This document shows positions 22,029 to 29,332 of a stretch of 29,375 nt of DNA, one piece after another. Origin of the DNA: DATCJA01 sp050742335 (lineage in GTDB: Bacteria > Acidobacteriota > Vicinamibacteria > Vicinamibacterales > UBA2999); the NCBI GenBank assembly GCA_050742335.1, contig JBOGIR010000510.1:1-29375 (forward strand), in the 5' to 3' direction. A program made the translations under genes and the position numbers. Position 1 is the first letter of the stretch; each line of letters starts with the position of its first letter. The notes beneath the pieces were generated by a model, which had not been told where the DNA came from, made no database searches, and saw only the letters and a list, made by a program, of their open reading frames with translations.

Positions 22029-23957
22029 ATGATCGACCTGCTCGAGCCGCTGCATCGTCATTTCGGCCACACGTCCTATCGCGCCGGACAGGAGGCGCTG
22101 GTCCGCGCCGTGCTCGAGGGACGCGACGTGCTGGCCGTCATGCCGACCGGATCGGGCAAGTCGCTCGGCTTCCAGTTGCCGGCGATCCTGCTCCCCGGCA
22201 CGACCCTTGTCATCTCTCCGCTGATTGCGCTGATGAAGGACCAGGTCGACGACCTCCAACGTCGCGGGATTCGAGCCGGGGCGCTCCATTCCTTGATGCC
22301 GGCCGCCGCACGAGGTGACACGATCCGCGCCGCTCGCGCCGGCGAGCTCCGACTGCTGTACGTCGCACCGGAGCGCTTCGCCTCGGAGCACTTCGTCGAA
22401 GTCATCGTCGCGCTGCCCATTGCGCGATTCGTCGTGGATGAGGCCCACTGTGTGTCGGAATGGGGACACGATTTCAGGCCCGATTATCGGCGTCTCCGCA
22501 CAGCAGCCGCGAGGTGCCGGAGAAGCGATGGGCAGCAGGGCCGGCCACCGGTTGCCGCCTTTACAGCCACGGCGACGCCGGAAGTGCGTGATGACATCAT
22601 CGATCTCCTCGGTTTGACCGAGCCGTGCACGATCGTGGCCGGGTTCGATCGGCCCAACATCTATCCCGCTGTTCGCGCGGTGAGCGGCGAACACGAGAAG
22701 CAGCAATTGCTGCCGCAGCTGGTCGGCGACCAGCGCGTGCTGGTGTACACAGCGACGCGCAACAAGGCAGAAGTGGCGGCCGGTACCCTCCAGGCAGCCG
22801 GCATCCAAGCGGCTGCCTACCACGGCGGCATGACCGATGTGGCGCGGACGCGTGCGCAGGACGGGTTCGCGTCGGGCGCGTTGCACGTCGTGTGTGCGAC
22901 CAATGCGTTTGGCATGGGCATCGACCGTCCGGATATCGATGCCATCGTGCACGCCGACATTCCGGGTTCGATCGAAGCGTACTACCAGGAGATGGGCCGC
23001 GCGGGCCGCGACGGCCGTCCCGCCAGGGCGACGCTGCTCTGGAACTACGCCGACGTCAAGACGCGCGAGTTCCTGATCGATCACCGCGACGACGAGCCTG
23101 GTCGCGCTGGCGTGGAGATCGCGTCCGAGGAGCTCGAGCGCCGGAAAGAACTCGAGCGCAAGAAGCTTCGACGCATGGTGGCGTACGCCGATACGACGGC
23201 GTGCCTGCGCGCGACGATTTTGCGGTATTTCAGCGATCCGGCCGCGCACGAGCCGTGCGAGGCGTGCGGCAATTGCGACCGGCGCAGGCCACTCACCGCC
23301 GGCGAATGCCTGGTGGTTCGGAAGATCCTGTCCGGTATCGCGCGGGCGCCGACGCCGTACGGCCGCCGGAAGATCGCGGCGATGTTGGCCGGACACACCG
23401 ACGGTCTGCCGGACGCCCTGACTCGCCTGTCTACGACGGGACTACTGAGCACGTACGATCTCCGCCTCGTGGAACGCTGGATCGATTCAGCCTGCGCGGC
23501 CGGATTGATTGCCGCCTCGGCCGATCGGTATCGCACGCTCAGCCTGACGGCGCTTGGCAGAGAGGTGATGGCGGACCGGGTCGAGGCGGTGCGGATGAAT
23601 GTGCCTAGGCTGCCTGGTCGTGCCCCGTCGCGGCGCAGGCGGACCTCAGGAACGCACGGACACGAGCCGGGGCCTCCTCCGGCGGCATTGCCCCGTCCGG
23701 CCAGTTCGACGAGCGACCCACGCTGCGATGCCACCGTCGTGGATGCCTTGCGCGTCTGGCGGCTCGCGGAGGCGCGGCGGCGGGCGATCGCGCCGTTCGT
23801 GATCCTGCACGACCGGACGCTGGCCGCCATCGCCGCGGCGTTGCCCCGCTCGAGTACGGAACTCGAGGCCATCCCGGGCATCGGACCAGGCAAGCTGGCG
23901 GCATATGGCCACGCGATTCTGTCCGTGGTGCGCTCGAGCGTCGCCCAGTCGAAATGA
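22029..23957 (+). CDS. recQ: ATP-dependent DNA helicase RecQ
   Basis: A 642-residue superfamily 2 helicase. The RecQ-specific motif 0 has Gln21 (YRAGQ). Walker A is TGSGKS with Lys44, and the Walker B box is DEAH at 137-140 (VDEAHCVSEWGHDFRP). Motif III is AFTATATP. Motifs V and VI include NAFGMGIDRPD and YYQEMGRAGRDG. The RecQ C-terminal zinc region has CEACGNC plus an upstream Cys, followed by a winged helix. A C-terminal HRDC domain (about 570-635) contains EAIPGIGPGKLAAYG. The length fits the bacterial family. RecQ unwinds forks and recombination intermediates. No good ribosome site precedes the ATG, but the N terminus aligns well with the family. It is flanked by debris on one side and a gene fragment on the other. 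Confidence 0.95.
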   Translation: MIDLLEPLHRHFGHTSYRAGQEALVRAVLEGRDVLAVMPTGSGKSLGFQLPAILLPGTTLVISPLIALMKDQVDDLQRRGIRAGALHSLMPAAARGDTIRAARAGELRLLYVAPERFASEHFVEVIVALPIARFVVDEAHCVSEWGHDFRPDYRRLRTAAARCRRSDGQQGRPPVAAFTATATPEVRDDIIDLLGLTEPCTIVAGFDRPNIYPAVRAVSGEHEKQQLLPQLVGDQRVLVYTATRNKAEVAAGTLQAAGIQAAAYHGGMTDVARTRAQDGFASGALHVVCATNAFGMGIDRPDIDAIVHADIPGSIEAYYQEMGRAGRDGRPARATLLWNYADVKTREFLIDHRDDEPGRAGVEIASEELERRKELERKKLRRMVAYADTTACLRATILRYFSDPAAHEPCEACGNCDRRRPLTAGECLVVRKILSGIARAPTPYGRRKIAAMLAGHTDGLPDALTRLSTTGLLSTYDLRLVERWIDSACAAGLIAASADRYRTLSLTALGREVMADRVEAVRMNVPRLPGRAPSRRRRTSGTHGHEPGPPPAALPRPASSTSDPRCDATVVDALRVWRLAEARRRAIAPFVILHDRTLAAIAAALPRSSTELEAIPGIGPGKLAAYGHAILSVVRSSVAQSK

Positions 23958-24009
23958 TCCCGAGCGGGCTGCGCACGTCGCTATAGAGACTGACGAATGC
24001 TTCATATCG

Positions 24010-24150
24010 TTATGAGCGCCGGAGAGCGGAATGGAGCGCGTCTCTGACCGCCACATCCCGCGGATCTCCCGTGAGTGCCGTTCCCATCTGGCTCGTCACA
24101 TAGGCGTACCTGATGCCGGCATCGGGATCGGCAAAGCCGAGAGAACCGCT
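24010..24150 (-). pseudogene. 3'-end fragment of a second serine hydrolase gene
   Basis: On the minus strand this encodes SLGFADPDAGIRYAYVTS and continues to DALHSALRRS and a stop. Only about three of 45 residues differ from the end of the intact hydrolase at 19905-21104. At DNA level there are about 16 differences, so most are silent; even the stop changed from TGA to TAA. The sequence evidently diverged under selection as part of a functional paralogue and was truncated later. Upstream (above about 24150) the similarity ends abruptly at the VapBC promoter region, so insertion of that module or a deletion may have removed the rest. Confidence 0.8.
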
Positions 24151-24174
24151 CGCCGCATGGCGAGGGTCAAAGCT

Positions 24175-24204
24175 TTGACAACCCGAAATCGGGTGTGTGA
24201 CACT
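24175..24204 (+). promoter_or_regulatory. VapBC promoter with inverted-repeat operator
   Basis: A consensus -35 box TTGACA (24175-24180) is followed immediately by ACCCGA-AA-TCGGGT (24181-24194), a perfect 6-bp inverted repeat lying in the spacer. The best -10 candidate, GACACT (24199-24204), is weak. The antitoxin ATG is at 24211, so the transcript would have a very short leader or be leaderless. A repressor bound to the repeat would block polymerase, which fits antitoxin autoregulation. Confidence 0.6.
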
Positions 24205-24210
24205 GCTGAC

Positions 24211-24450
24211 ATGAGTGAAACACTGACCATTCGGGTGCCTGCTGAGGAGAAGGCGCGGTGGGAACAGGCTGCCGCGGCCGCGAAGGAAAGCGTCGCAGAG
24301 TATGTGCGCGGAGCCGTCCGCCAGCGGGCGCAGGCCGCGAGCCAATCGCCCTGGGAGCCACTTCTCGGCTCGGCCGATGTCGCCGTGCCTGCGCCGACCA
24401 ACGCGAACATCCGGCGTGCCTTCGCTCGGCGCCGCAGGCACAAGGGATGA
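24211..24450 (+). CDS. Ribbon-helix-helix (VapB-like) antitoxin
   Basis: A 79-residue protein starting at the ATG at 24211. The frame is open upstream, but that part overlaps the promoter. The N terminus SETLTIRVPAEEKARWEQ is a typical CopG/ribbon-helix-helix strand and first helix, followed by KESVAEYVRGAVRQRA. The C-terminal part (TNANIRRAFARRRRHKG) is basic and flexible, suited to binding a toxin. The stop overlaps the PIN toxin ATG (ATGA). It should bind the inverted repeat in its own promoter and neutralise the toxin. Confidence 0.85.
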   Translation: MSETLTIRVPAEEKARWEQAAAAAKESVAEYVRGAVRQRAQAASQSPWEPLLGSADVAVPAPTNANIRRAFARRRRHKG

Positions 24451-24857
24451 TCCACCTCCTCGACACTGGCCCGCTGGTCTCCGCACTGGCGCGCGACGAA
24501 CCGCGGTTTGGTTCCTGGGCGAAGGACTTGCTGCGCCACTTACCCCGGCCGCTTTACACCTGCGAAGCGGTTCTGACTGAAGTGGCACATTTTCTCGGCA
24601 ACGCGGACCCGATCCTGGCGGCAGTGGCTGACGGCCTCTTGGTCTGCCCGTGGGATCTCTGTGAACACCACGCCCGGGTCCGCGAACTGGTTCGTAAGTA
24701 TGCCGATCAGCCGATGGACCTTGCCGACGCCTGCCTGGTCGCTATGAGCGAGAAATGGTGGGACTGTAAAGTGGTGACCGTGGACCTCACCGACTTTAAA
24801 GTCTATCGCCGACGTGGCCGTCACGCCATTCCGCTGCTAACGCCGAACGCGTCATGA
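24447..24857 (+). CDS. PIN-domain ribonuclease toxin (VapC-like)
   Basis: A 136-residue PIN-domain protein. The acidic metal-binding residues are in place: Asp6 (LLDTGPLV), Glu45 (VLTEVAHFL), Asp93 (MDLADACLVA) and Asp113/Asp116 (VVTVDLTDFKVY). PIN toxins are magnesium-dependent RNases that cut tRNA or rRNA to arrest translation. It is translationally coupled to the ribbon-helix-helix antitoxin, and the active site looks intact. The start ATG at 24447 is preferred over a longer upstream extension because it gives the canonical PIN N terminus. Confidence 0.92.
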   Translation: MIHLLDTGPLVSALARDEPRFGSWAKDLLRHLPRPLYTCEAVLTEVAHFLGNADPILAAVADGLLVCPWDLCEHHARVRELVRKYADQPMDLADACLVAMSEKWWDCKVVTVDLTDFKVYRRRGRHAIPLLTPNAS

Positions 24858-24959
24858 TGCTCGTGTCCTCTCCGTGGCCGTGATACGCGTTCGACGACGC
24901 GTCGAGAGGCTTCAGATGACCAGTGGTCCATCGCGGTCGCGGTAGTGAAAGAAATCCTG

Positions 24960-27206
24960 TTAGTTGTTGCCGTCCAGGAGTCGTCCGGCGACGCGTGGGT
25001 CGGTCGTCGGCAGGCGACAGACATAGTTTTCGCAGATGTAGATGGTCGCGCGGCCCTCGCGCTGAGCCTTGCCGTCGATGAACGGCACAAGCGACGTGAG
25101 GCGGGCCTGTGCCGCACCGCCTTCGGCGAGCACGAGGATCTTGTTGGGGATGAAGCGCTGGTGGACCACTCTCGAGAGAGCCCGTGTGTCCTCCGCGTCC
25201 GGATCGCCGGCAATGACGATCTGCTTCTGGCGGGACCGCGCGAAGTCGAGCGCGACGAGCAGTTGTGGAAGCGCCGAAGGAGATCGCGCGAGCCGTGCGG
25301 AGAGCGCCCGAAACGTCGCGTCGGCTCGTGCGCGCCATTCAGGCCGCTCCGTCAGCTGCCACAGCCGGAGCAGGTTCATCGCCGAGACTGAATTGGCCGA
25401 CGGCTCGGCGCCATCGTACTCCTCCTTCACGCGCGCGAGCACGTGCGGGGCGCGAGCGCCCGTAGAGAAGTAACCTCCCTCGGCGTCGTCCCAGAACGAC
25501 ACGTCTTGTGTCGCCTGCAGGCGCACGGCCCACGAAAGCCATCGGGCATCGAAGGAAGCCTCGTACAGATCGAGCAGGCCCTGGACCAGGAAGGCGTAAT
25601 CCTCGAGCAGCGCATCGATGTCGGCGTCGCCTTGGCGATAGCGCCGCTCGAGCGACCCGCTCTTCGGGTCGTAGAGGCGAGTTTCCACGAATCGCGCTGC
25701 CGCGGCGGCTGCGTCCCGGTATGCGGGCTCGTCGAAGACCTGCGCCGCCCGTGCGAGCGCCGACAGCATCAGGCCGTTCCACGCGACGAGCACCTTGTCG
25801 TCCCGTGGCGGGCGTGGCCGCGATGCTCGTGCATCGGACAGTCTGCGTCGCGCCGCGTCGAGGCGTGCGCGCACGTCCTGCTCGGACGTCTTGAAACGTG
25901 CCGCGGTGTCGACCACCGCATGCCGCTCGCTCAGCACGTTCTTGCCCCGCAGCTCCCCCTGCGAGTCCTGCGCGCCCGGCACGTTGCCGCCCGTCTCGAT
26001 CCCGTAATGATAGGCGAACAGGTCCGCATCGCTGCCGAGCAGACGGCGAATCTCGTCCGTTGTCCAGACGTAGAACGCTCCCTCGGCGGTCGTCGACGTG
26101 CTTGCATCGATCCGGCTGTCGGCGTCTTCCGCCGAGAAGAAGCCGCCGCCGGCGTCCCGCATGTCGCGAAGCACGTAGTCGAGCGTATCGCGCGCCACAT
26201 CGCGAAAAAACGGATCCCCGGTTGCTTGAAAGGCATCGACATACGCGAAGGCGAGCTGTGCCTGGTCGTACAGCATCTTCTCGAAGTGCGGCACGTGCCA
26301 CAGGCGATCGGTCGAGTACCGGTGAAATCCACCTCCGAGATGGTCGTGCAGGCCTCCCCGCGCCATCCCGCGCAGCGTCTGCAGCGTCATGTCGAGGGCC
26401 CGCTGCACGCCGGTGCGGGCGTGATAGCGCAGCAGAAAGTTCAAGAGTACCGGCCGCGGGAACTTGGGCGCACCGCCAAAGCCGCCCGCCGCCGCATCGA
26501 AGCTGGCGCTGATGTCCTGGTACGCCCGATCGAGGGAGTCGGCGTCGGCTGAAGCGGAGGCGTCGCGGGTGGCCTGGCTTCGCGCTTTGAGGGCTTGCGT
26601 GCCCTCGGCGGCCGCCCGCAGCGCATCGCTGCGTCGTGTCTCCCACAACGCGGCAACACGGTGAAGAACGGTCCGAAAGCCCAGCTCGCCGTCTCGATCG
26701 TCCGGCGGCAGGTAGTTGGCCCCGAAGAACGGCTCGAGCTCGGGCGTCAGGAAGAGCGACATGGGCCACCCGCCTTCGCTCACGCCGATCACGTAATTCA
26801 TGTAGACCCGGTCGAGGTCCGGGCGTTCCTCGCGATCCACCTTGATGGACACGAAGTGCTGGTTCATGAACGCGGCAATCCCGGGATTGGAGAACGACTC
26901 GGTCTCCATCACATGGCACCAGTGGCAGGTGGAGTAGCCAATGGAGAGGAAGATCGCCTTGTCTTCTCGCCGCGCCTTGTCGAACGCCTCGGTGCCCCAC
27001 GGATACCAGTCGACCGGGTTGTGCGCGTGCTGCTGGAGGTACGGGCTCTTCTCCGCAATCAAGCGGTTGGTGTGCTGAGGTGGGCTGTCGACGCGCGCCC
27101 CGTCGATACGTGAGACAGAGATATTCGCCGGCGCCGGCTGCCCGCAGGCGGCACCCACGATGACGGCGAACAGCCCAGCCATCAAGGGTCGCGACAACGT
27201 CGTCAT
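24960..27206 (-). CDS. DUF255 thioredoxin-fold lipoprotein (YyaL/SSP411-like)
   Basis: A 748-residue protein counted from the ATG at 27206. A GTG at 27239 would add 11 residues; neither start has a clear ribosome site. The N terminus is a lipoprotein signal with lipobox VGAAC, making Cys21 the likely lipidated residue. The family signature NRLIAEKSPYLQQHAHNP follows, then the thioredoxin-like domain with CHWC (Cys94, Cys97 in STCHWCHVME) and GGWPMSLFLTPE. The remainder is an alpha/alpha six-barrel with GGLHDHLGGGFHRYS and HFEKMLYDQAQL. DUF255 proteins are widespread and are thought to be glycan-modifying or redox enzymes; the exact function is unknown. Most homologues I know of are cytoplasmic, so the lipoprotein signal is notable. 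Confidence 0.9.
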   Translation of the reverse strand: MTTLSRPLMAGLFAVIVGAACGQPAPANISVSRIDGARVDSPPQHTNRLIAEKSPYLQQHAHNPVDWYPWGTEAFDKARREDKAIFLSIGYSTCHWCHVMETESFSNPGIAAFMNQHFVSIKVDREERPDLDRVYMNYVIGVSEGGWPMSLFLTPELEPFFGANYLPPDDRDGELGFRTVLHRVAALWETRRSDALRAAAEGTQALKARSQATRDASASADADSLDRAYQDISASFDAAAGGFGGAPKFPRPVLLNFLLRYHARTGVQRALDMTLQTLRGMARGGLHDHLGGGFHRYSTDRLWHVPHFEKMLYDQAQLAFAYVDAFQATGDPFFRDVARDTLDYVLRDMRDAGGGFFSAEDADSRIDASTSTTAEGAFYVWTTDEIRRLLGSDADLFAYHYGIETGGNVPGAQDSQGELRGKNVLSERHAVVDTAARFKTSEQDVRARLDAARRRLSDARASRPRPPRDDKVLVAWNGLMLSALARAAQVFDEPAYRDAAAAAARFVETRLYDPKSGSLERRYRQGDADIDALLEDYAFLVQGLLDLYEASFDARWLSWAVRLQATQDVSFWDDAEGGYFSTGARAPHVLARVKEEYDGAEPSANSVSAMNLLRLWQLTERPEWRARADATFRALSARLARSPSALPQLLVALDFARSRQKQIVIAGDPDAEDTRALSRVVHQRFIPNKILVLAEGGAAQARLTSLVPFIDGKAQREGRATIYICENYVCRLPTTDPRVAGRLLDGNN

Positions 27207-27294
27207 ACGACGAAGGGGGAGTGTATCAAACCGTGGCACATTGCGCAGGTGATCGCGACTCTTGCGGTTAGCGACGGAGTGCTACGGATTTCGA

Positions 27295-27507
27295 TTACCG
27301 TTGCGAAGCCAACCACTTGCGGTGATCGCGTGTACTCCGTCGATCGCCGTAACCTCGGTAGATCTTGAAGTCCCCGGCACGTTCCCGCACGCTCGCATAG
27401 ACGTCACTTTTCCCTGGCGGGCTCCAAATGCGAAACGTAGCGGAGTACTGTCCATGAGGGCGGCCGACAGCCACGCGAGCAACAAGATCAGGCGCGTTCA
27501 CGACCAC
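27295..27507 (-). pseudogene. Broken small hypothetical gene
   Basis: The minus-strand frame contains YSATFRIWSPPGKSDVYASV then AGDFKI. This resembles a small uncharacterised family with the pattern RxW...KSDVY...R...KxSLH. The expected following SLHxSGxWR block is lost from this frame, but ITASGWLR appears a frame away near 27310, so a frameshift or small deletion is likely. The N terminus joins directly onto the stub of a VapC-like toxin, marking a deletion junction. Confidence 0.4.
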
Positions 27508-27527
27508 TGAGCGTCGAAGTAGATCAC
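27498..27527 (-). pseudogene. Nine-codon stub of a VapC-like toxin
   Basis: A GTG start at 27527 overlaps the Phd antitoxin stop (GTGA) and encodes VIYFDAQWS before TGA. V/M-I-Y-F-D is the usual beginning of VapC PIN toxins, with Asp5 as the first metal ligand. Everything after about residue 6 is lost and replaced by unrelated sequence. This marks where the toxin partner was deleted. Confidence 0.5.
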
Positions 27528-27760
27528 CGACCCTCGCGCAGTTCGGAGAGGTACGCTGCGGAATCGACTGGTACCTTCGACCGTTTACGTATGGCCGCCT
27601 CTCGATTGGGGAGAGGCCGGCCGGTGACGGGCGCGTTAAGCGGTTGAAGCGTCGCGACCCGGCGACCGCGATCGGTGACTATGATCGGACCCCGACTGGC
27701 GGCGTGGCGAACCCAGCGCACCGTCTTGAAGTGCAGTTCACGGATGGAGATCGTCTTCAT
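27524..27760 (-). CDS. Orphan Phd/YefM-type antitoxin
   Basis: A 78-residue protein from the ATG at 27760; the longer open frame would overlap the upstream toxin. MKTISIRELHFKT, then ASRGPIIVTDRGRRVATLQP, is the Phd/YefM DNA-binding domain. The C-terminal tail (KVPVDSAAYLSELREGR) is of the toxin-binding type. It lies 7 bp after the GNAT toxin gene, so the two are probably on one transcript. Its own toxin has been reduced to a nine-codon stub, leaving an orphan antitoxin that could still repress promoters or protect against related VapC toxins. Confidence 0.82.
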   Translation of the reverse strand: MKTISIRELHFKTVRWVRHAASRGPIIVTDRGRRVATLQPLNAPVTGRPLPNREAAIRKRSKVPVDSAAYLSELREGR

Positions 27761-27767
27761 GCTCGGA

Positions 27768-28277
27768 TCAGGCAAATGCCTTCTGAATCGTACGCATGGC
27801 AATAAAGAGCTTCCGTGGGTGGTCGACGAGCGGGATGAACTCATGACGCAGATAGAAATCGCGAGCGGCGTCATCGTATGCCTCTGCGATCACGCCGACC
27901 GATGCGACTTCTGCAGTGTTCTTCCAACTCCTGAACAACGCGTCCATTAGTAGAAGACGGCCCAACTTCTGACCTTGATGGGCCTTACTGACAGCTAAGC
28001 GGCCCAGGAGCGTTGCCGGAATGAGCGGGTATTTGGGAAGCTTCCGCGCAACGTCTGGTGGCAATTCGCTTAGGCGGATCGCGTATGCGGACAGTGTGTA
28101 GTAGCCGGCGACGTTCCCATGGGCGTCCACCAGGGCGAATGGGGCCGCGACCTTACGCTTGGCATCTTGTCCCGCCTGGACGTGGAGGTAGAAATCGAGG
28201 TCGGAGACGCCGCAAGAAAACGACAGCCGATCGTGCGCGCCGAGCGGCTCAACGAAATACTGCGGTGTGGTGCTCAC
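27768..28277 (-). CDS. GNAT-family acetyltransferase toxin (TacT-like), second copy
   Basis: A 169-residue GNAT toxin starting at GTG (28277). The motifs follow the TacT pattern: FSCGVSDLDFYL near the N terminus, VAGYYTLSAYAI, the acetyl-CoA loop QGQKLG at 101-106 after LLGRLAV, and Tyr142 in FYLRHEF as the likely catalytic tyrosine. It sits 9 bp after a DUF1778 antitoxin rather than overlapping it. It is clearly divergent from the first copy at 12217-12729, so the two operons are independent acquisitions. Expected activity is acetylation of charged tRNA. Confidence 0.9.
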   Translation of the reverse strand: MSTTPQYFVEPLGAHDRLSFSCGVSDLDFYLHVQAGQDAKRKVAAPFALVDAHGNVAGYYTLSAYAIRLSELPPDVARKLPKYPLIPATLLGRLAVSKAHQGQKLGRLLLMDALFRSWKNTAEVASVGVIAEAYDDAARDFYLRHEFIPLVDHPRKLFIAMRTIQKAFA

Positions 28278-28286
28278 GTATCCCGC

Positions 28287-28613
28287 TCAGGCGGTTCGAA
28301 AGCGTCGGCTCACACGGTTCTTGTACGCTCGCGCCCCCGCTCGCAGGACCGGGCCTGGCTCGGGAGGGTTCAAGATCGCGTTGACAAAGGCTTCAGTATC
28401 ACGCGCGCTCAGGACCATGATGGCTCGGTCCTGAATCGTGCGCTCGGCGGCGACCTTTGCGCTGTGAAGCACGAAGTCTGTCATGGTGCGGCCTTCGAGA
28501 TCCGCGGCCCGTTGAATGAGGGTCTTTTGGTCCTCGTCCAGACGCGCATCGAAGCGATACACCTTGGACGTAACCTTCTTCTTGTTCCGACTCTTGGTGG
28601 CGCTCTGACTCAT
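28287..28613 (-). CDS. DUF1778 (TacA-like) antitoxin, second copy
   Basis: A 108-residue protein with a lysine-rich N-terminal arm, then YRFDARLDEDQKTLIQRAA and TMTDFVLHSAKVAAE, the DUF1778 ribbon-helix-helix core. The C-terminal part, DTEAFVNAILNPPEPGPV, is the typical toxin-binding segment. It is the first gene of a short minus-strand run with the GNAT toxin and the orphan Phd antitoxin. The promoter upstream contains an inverted repeat, indicating autoregulation. Confidence 0.9.
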   Translation of the reverse strand: MSQSATKSRNKKKVTSKVYRFDARLDEDQKTLIQRAADLEGRTMTDFVLHSAKVAAERTIQDRAIMVLSARDTEAFVNAILNPPEPGPVLRAGARAYKNRVSRRFRTA

Positions 28614-28630
28614 CTCAGGCCTCCGCTCTC

Positions 28631-28659
28631 ATCGTACGGTAATTTGCCGTACAGATCAA
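28631..28659 (-). promoter_or_regulatory. Promoter and operator of the second TacAT-like operon
   Basis: On the minus strand TTGATC (28654-28659) and TACGAT (28631-28636) form -35 and -10 boxes with exactly 17 bp between them. The inverted repeat GTACGG-n7-CCGTAC (28634-28652) fills the spacer and overlaps the -10 box. A dimeric antitoxin bound here would exclude RNA polymerase. Confidence 0.6.
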
Positions 28660-28665
28660 GATTCG

Positions 28666-28935
28666 TCACCCTTTGAGCGGCGGGATGTGAGCTCGTAAAT
28701 CAGAAATTCGAGAAGAATGCGCACGGTCGCTCACAGCGTCGTGCGCCGCTTCGAGCGCCGCGATGGCATCGATGCGGATGTGTGAATAGTGTTCCAGCAT
28801 TCGACGCGACAGATGGCCGGTAATTGACTCGACCACGTGATCGGGTTCGCCCGCTTCGAGCAGTTCTGTGATGACGGTGTGCCGCAGGTCATGGAACCGG
28901 AGACCGGGTACCAGTTCGCTGGCTCCGCGAAGCCA
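28666..28935 (-). pseudogene. C-terminal remnant of a tyrosine recombinase (integrase)
   Basis: The minus-strand frame ending at TGA 28666-28668 reads LVPGLRFHDLRHTVITELLE, then SITGHLSRRMLEHYSHIR and a short tail. It contains the HxLRH box (Arg and His), the GH box and the catalytic Tyr of phage-type integrases. The preceding catalytic domain and the N-terminal DNA-binding domains are absent, and no start codon fits. The frame stays open to higher coordinates but loses similarity near 28935. It is a dead integrase tail between the toxin-antitoxin stack and a tRNA-Ser gene, consistent with an old integration at that tRNA. Confidence 0.8.
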
Positions 28936-28979
28936 ACGAGGACGGCGTCCTCGACGTCCGCAGTATTCAACACATCTAC

Positions 28980-29126
28980 ATGCAGGCTCGGAAATCGCTT
29001 GATCCAGTTGAAGAAGAATTTCGAGCAGCGGATGCCGAACGACGGCTGCCCGTGATTGCTTTCTTCCTACGGGAGGGAAGCATTCAATTGCGCAACGGAC
29101 AGCTCGTCGAATCGATCACGCGATAA
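28980..29126 (+). CDS. Possible small or truncated hypothetical ORF
   Basis: ATG at 28980 opens a 48-residue frame (MQARKSLDPVEEEFRAADAE, then a hydrophobic LPVIAFF, ending LVESITR). The composition is protein-like and the frame is also open upstream to about 28900, so it may be the end of a longer broken gene. I do not recognise it. No clear ribosome site is present. Confidence 0.3.
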   Translation: MQARKSLDPVEEEFRAADAERRLPVIAFFLREGSIQLRNGQLVESITR

Positions 29127-29259
29127 CGGCGCCGGCTTCGTTTCGGCCCCGCTCACAGACTCCGAGGCCCAAGCTTGCGTGAGGCCCAGGTCGTATACTG
29201 GTGTGGTTCGGCCCAGCTCGGACCCGCCTTCTGCTGAGCTCCTGCCGGAAAATCCGGTC

Positions 29260-29280
29260 AGATCACAAACGAGATCACAA
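29260..29280. repeat. Direct repeat AGATCACAA, two copies
   Basis: AGATCACAA occurs at 29260-29268 and 29272-29280, a 12-bp period, between the integrase remnant and tRNA-Ser. A small perfect hairpin, CCGGA-AAA-TCCGG (29245-29257), lies just before. Short spaced direct repeats beside a tRNA resemble arm-type integrase sites, but this is only suggestive. Confidence 0.35.
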
Positions 29281-29332
29281 TGGAGGTTCTAGAGCCCATA
29301 GCGTTTCGGTAAGTGATTGAATCTAAACGAAC

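Noticed and set aside
21894..23396. A 500-codon open frame on the minus strand
   Set aside because: It is antisense to recQ and its composition is low-complexity and basic.
24858..24959. Possible terminator between vapC and the DUF255 gene (CCTCTC with GAGAGG around ACGCGT repeats)
   Set aside because: The arms are short, the loop is long and there is no T tract, so it is not supported well enough to list.
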